Shown: positions 50,048 to 58,767 of the stretch, piece after piece | Layout of the letters: every line of letters starts with the position of its first letter | How positions within the stretch are numbered: position 1 is the first letter of the stretch | Assembly (NCBI RefSeq): GCF_003947415.1 | Contig: NZ_QHKL01000001.1 | Coordinates: 558,001 to 622,000, forward strand | Origin: Amycolatopsis sp. WAC 01376 | GTDB lineage: Bacteria > Actinomycetota > Actinomycetes > Mycobacteriales > Pseudonocardiaceae | DNA length: 64,000 nt | Direction of reading: 5' to 3' | Notes under the pieces: generated by a model | Seen by the model: only the letters and a program-made list of their open reading frames with translations | What the model was told of the DNA's origin: nothing | The model's database searches: none | Position numbers and translations under genes: made by a program

Positions 50048-50125
50048 CGCGCTGTGGATGTGTCTAGTCGAACATTCAACGAGCCCGTTATGTCTCGTTC
50101 GGGGTGAAGACGCGGAACTCGTTGC

Positions 50126-50800
50126 CTAGCGGGCCGTGTCCGGCCGGATCCTCGATCGCGACCGGCCGCTCTCCTCCGGCAGATGAGCCGCGGTGATCTC
50201 CGCGGCGACCGTCCAGCCGAGCGCGAGGTACAGCGCCCGTCCTTCTTCCGTCGCGACCAGGACGGCACGCTCCGCCCCGGCCGCGACCGCCACCTCGTCG
50301 AGCCGTCGCATGACGAATCTGCCCAGCCCTCGCCGCTGGTGCTCGGGCTCCGTCACGACCTGGTCGATCACCGCCGTGCCACCGGCGATCGCGACCCGGC
50401 CGGTGGCCGCGCGCGAGCCGTCGGGCGCGCGCACCACCACGTCGGTGACCACGCCGTCGCCGACCAGTTCCGCCCGGTACGGCTCGGGCGCGGCCATGAC
50501 CGGCCGCAGCGCGAGCTCGGCGCTCATCAGGTACTCCGGCGGGCCGACCTCCCACTCCGGCGGCACCGTCTTCGCCACCTCGTCCCGCGACCCGCTCACC
50601 TTGAGCCACGTGCCCGGCTCCGTCAGCGAACGGGCCCGGCGCCCGGCCGACCCGGCGTCCGCCAGCACATATCTCACGCGATGCCCGGGACGCCCGACGT
50701 CGAGCCGGTAGCCGTCCGGTTCGGCCACCGGGATCCCGACGCCGCGGGAGAGCGCCCAGCCGTGCACCCATGCCTTGATCAGCCCTGCCACCCCAGTCAT
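50126..50800 (-). CDS. GNAT-family N-acetyltransferase
   Basis: 224 residues. The acetyl-CoA-binding motif is VVTEPEHQRRGLGRFVMRRL near residue 148, followed by VLVATEEGRALYLALGW near 181, the C-terminal GNAT block. The N-terminal 90 residues differ from the core and may bind the substrate. It is divergent from a FadR-type regulator, 65 bp apart. Substrate unknown. Confidence 0.82.
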   Translation of the reverse strand: MTGVAGLIKAWVHGWALSRGVGIPVAEPDGYRLDVGRPGHRVRYVLADAGSAGRRARSLTEPGTWLKVSGSRDEVAKTVPPEWEVGPPEYLMSAELALRPVMAAPEPYRAELVGDGVVTDVVVRAPDGSRAATGRVAIAGGTAVIDQVVTEPEHQRRGLGRFVMRRLDEVAVAAGAERAVLVATEEGRALYLALGWTVAAEITAAHLPEESGRSRSRIRPDTAR

Positions 50801-50865
50801 CGTTCGATGATGGCATCGGCCACCGACAGTCCCGGGCGAGCGGGCGAACCTGCGAGGATGACGCC

Positions 50866-51558
50866 GTGGCCGACGACGAGCGCGAACAGGTGTGGAGTGC
50901 GACCGTCGATCATCTGCGCACGATGATCGATTCGGGCAGGCTCCCCGCCGGGTCGAGGCTGCCCGCCGAACGCACGCTCTGCGAACAGCTCGGGATCAGC
51001 CGTGGTTCGCTGCGGCAGGCGCTGCGGGTGCTGGATTCCATCGGCTACGTACAGGTGCGGCCGGGTTCTGGCACGTATGTCCGCGAGAAGATCGACGAAC
51101 AACCGCTGCGCGGCTGGTTCTCCGAGCATGAGCAACTGGTCGAGAAGCTGTTCGACCTGCGCACCACCGTCGAGCCGACGCTGGCCGAGCGGCTCGCGCT
51201 CGACCACACGCCGCGGGTGCTCGCCCGGCTGGAAAGCACCGTCGACGAGATGGACCAGGCCGCGGCCGACGGCGACATGCTGCGCGTGATCGCGGCCGAC
51301 GCCGAATTCCACCGGGTGATCGCGGGCAACGCCGGCAACGACGACGTCACCGATCTACTGCGTTCGGTGCTCTCGCTGGTCGGCGAGGAGCGGCGAGCGG
51401 CGCTCCGGCTGCCGGGGCAGATCAGGAAGGCCGTCGACGAGCATCGCGCGATCCTCGAAGCGATCCGCCGGTCGGACGCGGCGGCGGCGCGGGAGATCAC
51501 CCTGCGGCATCTGCTCGACGCCAAGACCTACGTCCACGACTACACGGCCAGGGATTGA
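50866..51558 (+). CDS. FadR-subfamily GntR regulator
   Basis: 230 residues. The GntR winged helix is present near the N-terminus (LPAERTLCEQLGISRGSLRQALRVL, VRPGSGTYV), and the C-terminal all-helical FCD domain has D-x-x-FHRVIA and H metal ligands (AEFHRVIAGNAGN, DEHRAILEAI). FadR-type regulators sense small carboxylates or acyl compounds. GAGGA lies 7 nt before GTG 50866. The next gene is a methyltransferase 77 bp downstream; the divergent GNAT gene is another possible target. Confidence 0.88.
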   Translation: MADDEREQVWSATVDHLRTMIDSGRLPAGSRLPAERTLCEQLGISRGSLRQALRVLDSIGYVQVRPGSGTYVREKIDEQPLRGWFSEHEQLVEKLFDLRTTVEPTLAERLALDHTPRVLARLESTVDEMDQAAADGDMLRVIAADAEFHRVIAGNAGNDDVTDLLRSVLSLVGEERRAALRLPGQIRKAVDEHRAILEAIRRSDAAAAREITLRHLLDAKTYVHDYTARD

Positions 51559-51635
51559 CGTTTCCTTGATGGCGCTCGCGGATCCGCACGAGTAGAGTTT
51601 TCAGAAGGTTGTGAAACTTCTGACGGGGGTGTGCG

Positions 51636-52451
51636 GTGGAGAAGGTCCGGTTCACCGAAGAGAAGGCGACGATGCTGGCCACGCTGTACGGCCGGGCGCT
51701 CGACGCCCGCGGCGACCGGCCGATCCTCGGCGACAAGGCCGCCGACGAGGCCGTCAAGCAGATCGACTACGACTTCGGCTCGTTGGGCGTCACCGCCGAC
51801 ATGGGCTTGACCGTCGCGATGCGGGCCAAGCCGATGGACGACTGGGCCTCGGAATTCCTCCGGAAACATCCGGACGCGACCGTCGTCCAGCTCGGCTGCG
51901 GCATGGACAGCCGCGTGTACCGCGTCGACCCGCCGCCCTCGGTGCGCTGGTTCGACGTCGACTACCCCGAGGTCGTCGACCTGCGCGCCCGCATCTACCC
52001 CGAGCGGGACGGGTACCGGACCATCGGCTCGTCCGTGACGGACTTCGCCTGGATCGACGAGATCCCGTCGGACAAACCCGGTCTGGTGATCGCGGAGGGG
52101 CTGACGATGTACCTGCGGCCGTCCGAAGGCGAGGAATTGCTGCGGCGGCTGATCGCGCATTTCCCCCAGGGCGGCGAAATGGTCTTCGACACGTTCAGCA
52201 GGCTCGGGATCAAACTGCAGAAACTGAATCCCGTGGTCCGCAAGGCCAAGGCGACGCTGTACTGGGGCATCGACGAGATTTCGGAACTGGAGCGGCTCGG
52301 TCTGACGCTGGTTTCGGGACTCGACTCGACGGATTACGCGACGCCCGAGGTGAAGAACCGGATTTCGGGGTCGATGCGGGCGCAGTTGTGGATCGCGGGA
52401 CTGTTCCCGGCGTTCAAGAAGATGGGGCGGATCCTCCGCTTCCGGTTCTGA
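51636..52451 (+). CDS. class I SAM-dependent methyltransferase (LCM/TcmP family)
   Basis: 271 residues. VVQLGCGMDSRVYRVD near residue 84 is motif I of leucine carboxyl methyltransferase-like enzymes; WFDVDYPEVVDLR and VIAEGLTMYLRPSEGEELL are the following family blocks. Such proteins O-methylate polyketides or other acids in actinomycetes. No polyketide genes are near. GTG 51636 has GGGGGTG upstream. Directly downstream is a dispersed repeat cluster. Confidence 0.87.
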   Translation: MEKVRFTEEKATMLATLYGRALDARGDRPILGDKAADEAVKQIDYDFGSLGVTADMGLTVAMRAKPMDDWASEFLRKHPDATVVQLGCGMDSRVYRVDPPPSVRWFDVDYPEVVDLRARIYPERDGYRTIGSSVTDFAWIDEIPSDKPGLVIAEGLTMYLRPSEGEELLRRLIAHFPQGGEMVFDTFSRLGIKLQKLNPVVRKAKATLYWGIDEISELERLGLTLVSGLDSTDYATPEVKNRISGSMRAQLWIAGLFPAFKKMGRILRFRF

Positions 52452-52499
52452 GGGACGGTGCGGTTCGGATTCCGGGTGTTGCGCGATCGGGCGGGCATG

Positions 52500-52586
52500 A
52501 CTCGCGTGATTGAGCACGTAACTCGCGTGCTGGGAGGCGATCCGTCTCTGATCACGCGAGTTACGTCTCTGATCACGCGAGTTACG
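52500..52586. repeat. repeat cluster with 21-bp tandem units and inverted copies
   Basis: TCTCTGATCACGCGAGTTACG occurs twice in tandem as 21-bp units (52545-52565 and 52566-52586). ACTCGCGTGAT (52500-52510) and CGTAACTCGCGTG (52517-52529) are inverted relative to them, giving alternative hairpins. The same words occur at 10989-11034. It lies between convergent methyltransferase and FBP genes. Confidence 0.78.
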
Positions 52587-52631
52587 CCGACACTCGGGAG
52601 GCAAACCGGCGGCAACGCGTGTCACGAGGCG

Positions 52632-53132
52632 TCAGCGTGACTCGAGTACCCGCTCGACGAACCGGTGCAGCTTGTCCTCCAGCCGGGACACCCGCTCCTC
52701 CAGCGTCAGGGACTCGAACGGCTGCGGCACGTCCGGCTTCAACTCGCCTCGGATGTACTGGCTGCACGCGAGATTCGCGCACGCGTAGATGCCGAGCGTG
52801 TTCCCTTCGCGCCCGAGCTTCCCGGCGCGGCGGCCGGAGAACAGCGCGATGTCGGACAGCGGATGTGTCGTCGTGCACAGGCCGCACATGTTGCTCAGCA
52901 GGACACGGCCCTTCGGCCGGGGCGCGGCGCGAAGGGACAGTCCGACGGTTTCCCCGCCGTACGGCAGCACGAGATACGCCCGGGAGACGGCCTTCGGATC
53001 ACGCCAGCCGAGGAATTCCCTGTTCTCCCAAGGGATTTCCTCGGGCCGGGCGGGCAGCGTGACCCCCTTGGCCTCGCCACGCGTGCAGTTCACGAAGGAC
53101 GCCCTGATCGCGTCCTGGCCCAGCGGTTCCAT
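52632..53132 (-). CDS. FBP-domain protein (FusB-like zinc-binding, EF-G-interacting family)
   Basis: 166 residues. CGLCTTTH near residue 83 and CANLACSQYIRG near 118 give the four-Cys zinc site of the C-terminal treble-clef domain found in FusB/FusC and FBP proteins, which bind elongation factor G and rescue it from fusidic acid. The N-terminal part is helical, beginning AIRASFVNCTRGEAK as in that family. No resistance has been shown for such actinobacterial members. ATG 53132. Confidence 0.84.
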   Translation of the reverse strand: MEPLGQDAIRASFVNCTRGEAKGVTLPARPEEIPWENREFLGWRDPKAVSRAYLVLPYGGETVGLSLRAAPRPKGRVLLSNMCGLCTTTHPLSDIALFSGRRAGKLGREGNTLGIYACANLACSQYIRGELKPDVPQPFESLTLEERVSRLEDKLHRFVERVLESR

Positions 53133-53201
53133 ACCGGCACGGTAGCCAGCGCACGCGAGAACTGGCGAACCGTTTTCCGCCGGAGGTCATACGATCACCG
53201 G

Positions 53202-54701
53202 GTGCGCGGGAAGACGATGTCGAGCCGGTTCCGGCTGGTGCTCAGGACCAGTCTGGGGTTCGCCGCGCTCGGCGTCGGGTCCAGTGTGTGCGGTGCCGGT
53301 GTCGTGGCGTTACTCCTGCTGTTGCAGGGCCTGCCGAGCGAGGTCGGCGACCGTGGCTGGATCCTCGGGGTCACCGCGGCCGGCATCGTGGCGCTGTCGC
53401 TGGTGGTCGGTACCGCGTGGACGGCGTGGCTTCAGCGGCGCACGGCGGTCTGGTTCGTCTTCGGCCGCCCGCCGACGAGGGCCGAGGCCGAGCGGGCGCT
53501 GCGGCTCCCGGTCGACATGGGGATCGTGAGCGGGACGCTCTGGCTGATCGGCACGATCGTGCTCGGCGCGCTCGCGCGGGTGCTCGGGTCCTGGCTGGAC
53601 GCGCTCGGGATGGCGCTGGTCATCGGGCTCGGCGGGCTGACCACGGTCGGCCTCACCTATCTCGCCGCGGAATGGGTCGCCCGTCCGGTGATGACGATCG
53701 CGCTCAAGGTGACCCCGCCGAAGGGGACGCTCCGGGTCACCGTGCGGACCAGGGTGGTCGTCACCTGGGCGCTGGCGAGCGGCGTGCCGTTCCTCGGTGT
53801 GCTGCTGGTGGCCGCCCCGCCGGATCTCGGCCAGGGTGACCACGTCGCGAGCCTGATCATGCTTTCGGCGATCGGGCTCGGCGTCGGCGCGATCGGGACG
53901 GTGCTGCTCGCGAAGGCCGTCGCGACGCCGTTGCACCGGCTGCGGGTGGCGCTCGACGAGATCGCGCGCGGCAACAAGGAGATCGTGGTCGACGTCGACG
54001 ACTCCAGCGAGATCGGCCTGCTGCAGTCCTCGGTCAACGACCTGGCCGCCGGGCTCCGCGAGCAGGAGCGGATGCGGGATCTGTTCGGCAGGCATGTCGG
54101 GGACGAGGTCGCGCGGCACGCGCTCGAGTACGGCGCCTCCCTCTCGGGTGACGTGCGCGAGGTGACGGCCTTGTTCGTCGACGTCGTCGATTCGACGGCC
54201 TTGGCGAGCCGAACCCCGCCGGAAGACCTGGTCAAGACGCTCAACCGGTTCTTCACCAGCGTGGTGAACGCGGTCGGCGCGCGGGGCGGGCTGGTCAACA
54301 AGTTCCAGGGTGACGCCGCGCTCTGCGTCTTCGGCGCCCCGACGCGGCTCGCGGACGCGCCGACGGCGGCGCTTTCGGCCGCGCGGGTGATCCGGGACGC
54401 CGTCCAGGAGACCGGCGAGCTGGACCTCGGCATCGGCGTCGCGAGCGGGCGGGTCTTCGCCGGTCAGCTCGGGACCAGCAGCCGGTTCGAGTACACCGTC
54501 ATCGGCGACGCCGTGAACGAGGCCGCGCGCCTGACCGAGTACGCGAAATCCGCCGACGGCCGGATCCTGGCGAGCGAGGCGGTGCTCAAGGCCGCGTTGG
54601 AAAGCGAGCGCTCGCACTGGGAGCCGTACGCGGAACTCGAACTGCGCGGGCGCCAGGAACCGACGCACGCCTGGGAAGCGAGCGCGCTCAGCCCGGAATG
54701 A
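53202..54701 (+). CDS. membrane class III adenylate/guanylate cyclase with HAMP domain
   Basis: 499 residues. Six membrane helices fill residues about 8-240, followed by a HAMP segment (PLHRLRVALDEIARGNKEIVVDVDD) and the cyclase domain from about 310. Catalytic residues are visible: metal Asp in ALFVDVVDST and NKFQGDAALCVFGAP, and the transition-state Asn/Arg region in VIGDAVNEAARL. The plan matches the mycobacterial Rv1318c-Rv1320c/Rv3645 cyclases, which make cAMP. A TACGAT box lies 6 nt before GTG 53202, suggesting a leaderless mRNA. Confidence 0.9.
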   Translation: MRGKTMSSRFRLVLRTSLGFAALGVGSSVCGAGVVALLLLLQGLPSEVGDRGWILGVTAAGIVALSLVVGTAWTAWLQRRTAVWFVFGRPPTRAEAERALRLPVDMGIVSGTLWLIGTIVLGALARVLGSWLDALGMALVIGLGGLTTVGLTYLAAEWVARPVMTIALKVTPPKGTLRVTVRTRVVVTWALASGVPFLGVLLVAAPPDLGQGDHVASLIMLSAIGLGVGAIGTVLLAKAVATPLHRLRVALDEIARGNKEIVVDVDDSSEIGLLQSSVNDLAAGLREQERMRDLFGRHVGDEVARHALEYGASLSGDVREVTALFVDVVDSTALASRTPPEDLVKTLNRFFTSVVNAVGARGGLVNKFQGDAALCVFGAPTRLADAPTAALSAARVIRDAVQETGELDLGIGVASGRVFAGQLGTSSRFEYTVIGDAVNEAARLTEYAKSADGRILASEAVLKAALESERSHWEPYAELELRGRQEPTHAWEASALSPE

Positions 54702-55686
54702 CGTCCGGCCAGCGCAGCAGCGTCGAACCCCAGGTGAGCCCGGCGCCGAAGGCCCCCATCACGACGCGGTGCCCCGGCTGGAGCGCGCCTTCCTTGGCGG
54801 CGTCGGCCAGCGCGATCGGGATCGACGCGGCGCTCGTGTTGCCCACCTTCTCGATGTTCGAGTACATCACGTCCTCCGCGAGCCCGAGCTGCTTCGCGCA
54901 GGTCTGTAGGATGCGGATGTTCGCCTGGTGCCCGATGAACCGGTCGATGTCGCCGACCGCCCAGCCCGCGGACGCCAGCACGGCGCGCGCCGATTCGGCC
55001 ATCCGGGCGCAGGCGTGCCGGAAGACGGTCTGGCCCCGCATCACCAGATAGTGGTCGGCCGGGTCGTCCGAGCGGCGGTTCTTCGCGCCACCCGCTTCGA
55101 CCCAGAGCAGCTCCGCGAGCTCGCCTTCGCTGTGCAGGTCGAACGGGCCGAGGGCGCCGAGTTCGTCGGCGTCACCCGCGCGAAGCAGGACGGCGCCCGC
55201 GCCGTCGCCGAAGATCGGCACCGTGCCGCGGTCTTCGGGGTCGACGAGCGAGGTGAAGACGTCGGCGCCGATCACCAGCACGCGCCGCGCGATGCCGGCG
55301 GCGATCAGGCCGGCGCCGGTGGCGAGCCCGTAGATGAACCCGCTGCACACGGCGTTGACGTCGAAGGCGGCGACGCCGTTCAGCCCGAGCTTGGTCGCGA
55401 CCTGCGGCGCGCTGGCCGGGCACAGCTGATCGGCCGTGGACGTCGCGAGCACGACCGCGTCCGCGCCGCCCTCGCCCGCCGAGGCCAGCGCCCGGCGCCC
55501 CGCCTCGACCGCGAGGTCCACAGTGGACGTTCCGGGGTCGACGACCCGGCGTTCGGCGATGCCGGTCCGCGAGCGGATCCACTCATCGGAGGTGTCCAGC
55601 CGCTGGGCGATCTCCTCGTTGCCCACCACGCGCGGAGGCAGCCAAGAGCCGAGACCGGCGAGAACGGCCGCCTGAGATGAGGGCAC
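54688..55686 (-). CDS. fabH: 3-oxoacyl-ACP synthase III (FabH family)
   Basis: 332 residues from GTG 55686, the usual FabH size. The catalytic triad is present: Cys in NAVCSGFIYG near residue 108, His in IGHQANIRI near 255 and Asn in KVGNTSAASIPIA near 285. FabH condenses an acyl-CoA starter with malonyl-ACP. AAGGA lies 7 nt before GTG 55686, better than the upstream ATG 55725. No fabD or acpP cluster is adjacent, so it may be a secondary copy. It overlaps the cyclase 3' end by 14 bp. Confidence 0.87.
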   Translation of the reverse strand: MPSSQAAVLAGLGSWLPPRVVGNEEIAQRLDTSDEWIRSRTGIAERRVVDPGTSTVDLAVEAGRRALASAGEGGADAVVLATSTADQLCPASAPQVATKLGLNGVAAFDVNAVCSGFIYGLATGAGLIAAGIARRVLVIGADVFTSLVDPEDRGTVPIFGDGAGAVLLRAGDADELGALGPFDLHSEGELAELLWVEAGGAKNRRSDDPADHYLVMRGQTVFRHACARMAESARAVLASAGWAVGDIDRFIGHQANIRILQTCAKQLGLAEDVMYSNIEKVGNTSAASIPIALADAAKEGALQPGHRVVMGAFGAGLTWGSTLLRWPDVIPG

Positions 55687-56025
55687 CAAGGAATCCTTCC
55701 GCGGGGGAAATGAGAGGTCTGCCATTCACTTGTAAGCGCTACCATTCAGTAGACCCGTCAGTTGTGTTCCGGGTCACATTTCAAAGAATTCTCAGCTTTT
55801 CCCGCCGCGCCGTGCCCGACCTGGCTCGACTGCAACCGAGCAGGCAGGAAGGGTGACCGGACACACGAGCGCCTCGGCACCCGACCGGGCGAATCCGGCG
55901 CCGCGAACGCCACGGGCCGTGGCCGCCGAACCCTTGAACGCACCCTCCGGGGGCGTGATCCACACCGCGCGCCGCCACGGCTGGAGATCAGGCGCCCGGA
56001 AGAGCCCTCCGGTTAGCCTGACCTG
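55687..56025. other. 339-bp intergenic region, promoters only
   Basis: It separates divergent fabH (minus) and lrp (plus). The left part is AT-rich and holds a likely fabH promoter (TTTGAAA and TACTGA elements on the minus strand); at the right end TAGCCT (56014-56019) is a -10 box 6 nt before GTG 56026. No coding sequence or RNA gene is recognised. Confidence 0.55.
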
Positions 56026-56499
56026 GTGCACACACCCGACCTCGACAGCCTGGACGTCGCCATCCTCGCCTGCTTGCAGTCCGATGCCCGCACGATCGCC
56101 GAGACCATCGGCGCGAAGGTGGGCCTGTCGGCGGCCGCCGTGCAGCGGCGGATCAAACGGCTGCGCGAGGCCGGGGTGATCGAACGCGAGGTGGCGGTGC
56201 TGTCGCCGCGGGCGCTCGGGCTGTCGATGACGTTCGTGGTGATGGTCGAGATGGAACGGGAGAGCCTCGCGGTGCTCGACGGGTTCCGGCGGCAGGTGCT
56301 CTCGGACGACAACGTCCAGCAGTGTTACTACGTCACCGGCAACGCGGACTTCGTGCTCGTGGTGACCTGCCGGGACATGGCGGATTTCGAGGCGTTCACG
56401 CGGCGGATGTTCTTCGACAACCCGAACGTCCGGCACTTCACGACGTCGGTGGCGATGGACCGGGTCAAAACGGGACTGTCCTTGCCGCTGGAGCCGTGA
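56026..56499 (+). CDS. Lrp/AsnC-family regulator
   Basis: 157 residues. The helix-turn-helix is TIAETIGAKVGLSAAAVQRRIKRLREAGVI, starting near residue 20, followed by the ligand-binding RAM domain (VVMVEMERESLAVL, CYYVTGNADFVLVVTCRDMADF). Lrp proteins sense amino acids. GTG 56026 follows a -10 box, suggesting leaderless mRNA. It is divergent from fabH, so its target is not obvious. Confidence 0.9.
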   Translation: MHTPDLDSLDVAILACLQSDARTIAETIGAKVGLSAAAVQRRIKRLREAGVIEREVAVLSPRALGLSMTFVVMVEMERESLAVLDGFRRQVLSDDNVQQCYYVTGNADFVLVVTCRDMADFEAFTRRMFFDNPNVRHFTTSVAMDRVKTGLSLPLEP

Positions 56500-56709
56500 G
56501 CTCCCTCGTCCAATTAGGACTCCACGGCCTCGTCACCACGGGTATCCGGCCGAACGCAAGGGGTCTGTGCCCGGCGTTACACCACTATGGACAGATGCAG
56601 CCGATAGCGTGAACGTCGTCGCAGTGGCGTCATCCGGCGTCCGCCCGGGCATCTCCTCCCCGAGACGCAAAGTTCGCGCCGCGCGAACCACGAGCACCGA
56701 GGAGTGGCC

Positions 56710-57114
56710 GTGCACACCGACGCAATTCACCAGAGCCAGTTCGTTCTGCTGAACAACAGCAGCACGCCCGTTCTCTCCCGCCTGTCCTTCCACGCCGGCG
56801 AGCCGTTCGCGGTCACCGTGTCGTTCCGGACCGAGCGCGGCCGGTGGGTCGAGTGGACCTTCGCGCGGGAACTGCTCGTCACCGGCCTGACCGACCCCTC
56901 CGGGCTCGGTGACGTCCGCGTCCGCCCCGACCTCTCCGAGGACGAGGCGCTGCTGACGCTCGAAATCGAGTCACCGGACGGCTATGCGTCGTTCGAGCTG
57001 GAACGTGAGGACGTCGAGACGTTCCTCGAGTCCACTTACGAGCTGGTCCCGCTCGGCTCCGAGAGCGAGCACTTCGACGTCGAAGCGCTGATCGAGGAGA
57101 TCAGCAACGTCTAG
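56710..57114 (+). CDS. SsgA-like sporulation/cell-division protein (SALP)
   Basis: 134 residues with the SALP fold: LSFHAGEPFAVTVSF, then WTFARELLVTGL near residue 50, GDVRVRPD and ESPDGYASFELEREDVETFLEST. SsgB-type members recruit FtsZ to septa in sporulating actinomycetes. GAGGAG is better spaced to GTG 56710 than to GTG 56704. Amycolatopsis and relatives carry one or few SALPs, so this could be the SsgB orthologue; the exact subgroup is not certain. A strong terminator follows. Confidence 0.87.
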   Translation: MHTDAIHQSQFVLLNNSSTPVLSRLSFHAGEPFAVTVSFRTERGRWVEWTFARELLVTGLTDPSGLGDVRVRPDLSEDEALLTLEIESPDGYASFELEREDVETFLESTYELVPLGSESEHFDVEALIEEISNV

Positions 57115-57134
57115 AACTTTCCCGCGGCACGAAG

Positions 57135-57181
57135 ACGAAGGGCGGCCCGAGTGCGCTGGAGGCACTCGGTCCGCCCTTCGT
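57135..57181. terminator. 20-bp hairpin between ssgA-like and protease genes
   Basis: Arms 57135-57154 and 57162-57181 (ACGAAGGGCGG... and complement) pair with one mismatch around a 7-nt loop. It lies after the SsgA-like gene (plus) and after the S1 protease gene (minus), so it works for both. Confidence 0.8.
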
Positions 57182-57200
57182 CCTGTCACGGTCCCCTAGG

Positions 57201-58295
57201 TCAGCCGAGCACCAGGGAGGTCCCGGTCGCGGACAACGCCGGCCGGACCGGGAAGAAGTACGTCACCGAGCTGTTACCGCCGGACAGCATGCCCTGGGCC
57301 TGGTTGCCGGAGATGAACGAGCCGCCGGAGTCGCCTGCCTGCGAGCGCACGTTGGTGGCGGTCATGCCGTAGACCGTGCCCTCGGCGTAGCGGACGGTCT
57401 GGTTCTTGGCGCCGATGGTGCCGCAGGTCCAGCCGGTGGTCGAACCCGACTTGCAGGTCGAGGCGCCGGTGGCCGCCACGGTCGAGCCGCTCACGCGGGT
57501 GCCGTTGTTGATGATGCCGCGCGGCACCCAGTTGCTGTTGACCCGGACGTGGCCGTAGTCGTTGGTCGGGAAGCTGACGCGGGCGAACGAGCCCATCGCG
57601 ACCCGATTGGAGCCGGTCACCGTGCCCGGGCCGCAGTGCCCGGCGGTGAGGAAGCCACCGTTGACCGAGAAACCGATCGAGCAGCGCGAAGAACTGTTGA
57701 TGTAGTAGGCGTCACCGCCGCGGACGTCGTACTTCAGGGTCGGCACCGCCGCGGTCTCGACCACCGCGACGGCGGTCTTGTCCACCTTGGTCTTCTCCAG
57801 ATACGAGTCGACGACGCCGCTCTTGCCCGGCAGGACGTTCACCGTCACGCGGTTGGTCTTGGTGTCGACGCCCCAGCCGGTGATCGCGCCGTCCGCCGCG
57901 CGCTCACCCGCGTTCAGTTTGTCCACAGTGGAATCCAGCTGGGCGGCGGAGAAGCGCACGAGTTCCGCTTCCGCGCCACTGGCGAGGACCTGTCCCAGCT
58001 TCGCCGCGTCCGTGACGCCGACGCGGAGTTTGCCGGTGGCCTCGTTGTAGCTGGCGCCGCCGAAGCTGCCGGCGAGCGCCGAGGCGAGCGACTGTTCGAG
58101 CGTGCCGGCGGCGGTCTCGCTCTGGATCCTGGCGAGTGCCTGTCCGGCGGTCAGGCCGAGGTCCCGTTGCAGGGCGGGAACCATCTCGGCGTTGAGCAGG
58201 GTGTCCGAGGACGCTGCCGCGGGGGTACCCGTGACGAGCGCGCCGGTGGCCAGTGCTGCCGTGGCGGCCACACCGAGGAGCTTTCTGATCTTCAT
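57201..58295 (-). CDS. secreted S1 serine protease, streptogrisin-like, with propeptide
   Basis: 364 residues. A signal peptide (residues 1-28, ending AAASS) and an alpha-lytic-type propeptide (to about residue 190) precede the mature trypsin-fold domain. Catalytic residues: His in TAGHCGPG, Asp in TNDYGHV and Ser in QAGDSGGSF. Paired Cys residues flank the His and occur later (STCKSGSTTGWTCG), as in streptogrisins. It is exported and self-activating. A long regulatory region lies upstream. Confidence 0.93.
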   Translation of the reverse strand: MKIRKLLGVAATAALATGALVTGTPAAASSDTLLNAEMVPALQRDLGLTAGQALARIQSETAAGTLEQSLASALAGSFGGASYNEATGKLRVGVTDAAKLGQVLASGAEAELVRFSAAQLDSTVDKLNAGERAADGAITGWGVDTKTNRVTVNVLPGKSGVVDSYLEKTKVDKTAVAVVETAAVPTLKYDVRGGDAYYINSSSRCSIGFSVNGGFLTAGHCGPGTVTGSNRVAMGSFARVSFPTNDYGHVRVNSNWVPRGIINNGTRVSGSTVAATGASTCKSGSTTGWTCGTIGAKNQTVRYAEGTVYGMTATNVRSQAGDSGGSFISGNQAQGMLSGGNSSVTYFFPVRPALSATGTSLVLG

Positions 58296-58767
58296 GCTTC
58301 TCCCTCGTCATCACGCACGGCTCCGGTTCGCCATGCGATGTCCCTCCCCCGATGGGTGAGAGTTCTGGACTCCGACGAAGGCCGCAATCCGGGTCGGCAC
58401 GGGATAGGTATACCCATTCTTCGGAACCCGTATCCCCTGCTCCACGAGCGGCCACCTAGAGCGGGCACCCGGACGGACACGTCCGTAAGTAGGGTTTCGA
58501 GCGAATACCTTGTGTAGTCGTCGCCACCCCCGGAACGTGGGATGACTCGCCGAATCGGGTTTATCGCCGATGTTTCGGGTGCCTGGTGATTTTCCAACCG
58601 ACGATCCGTCAGCCAACCGGTGACGGTGTGTCCGCGAACGGCCTCACAGGGTGCCCTTGGTGTCCGTGTTGGGTGGTTTACGACCAGGTAGGCAGTGCTT
58701 AGGCTCCGCAGGACAACGCACAAGATCGTGTCGGGCTCAGCGGGAACTCCCCACCGAGGAGCGCATG
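58296..58767. other. 472-bp divergent regulatory region
   Basis: It separates the protease gene (minus) and the LAL regulator gene (plus). It includes GGTATACC, a short palindrome, and AT-richer patches that may be promoters, but no strong, clear -10/-35 pair, repeat or RNA gene. No coding frame is convincing. The size suits complex control of the protease, possibly by the LAL regulator. Confidence 0.5.
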
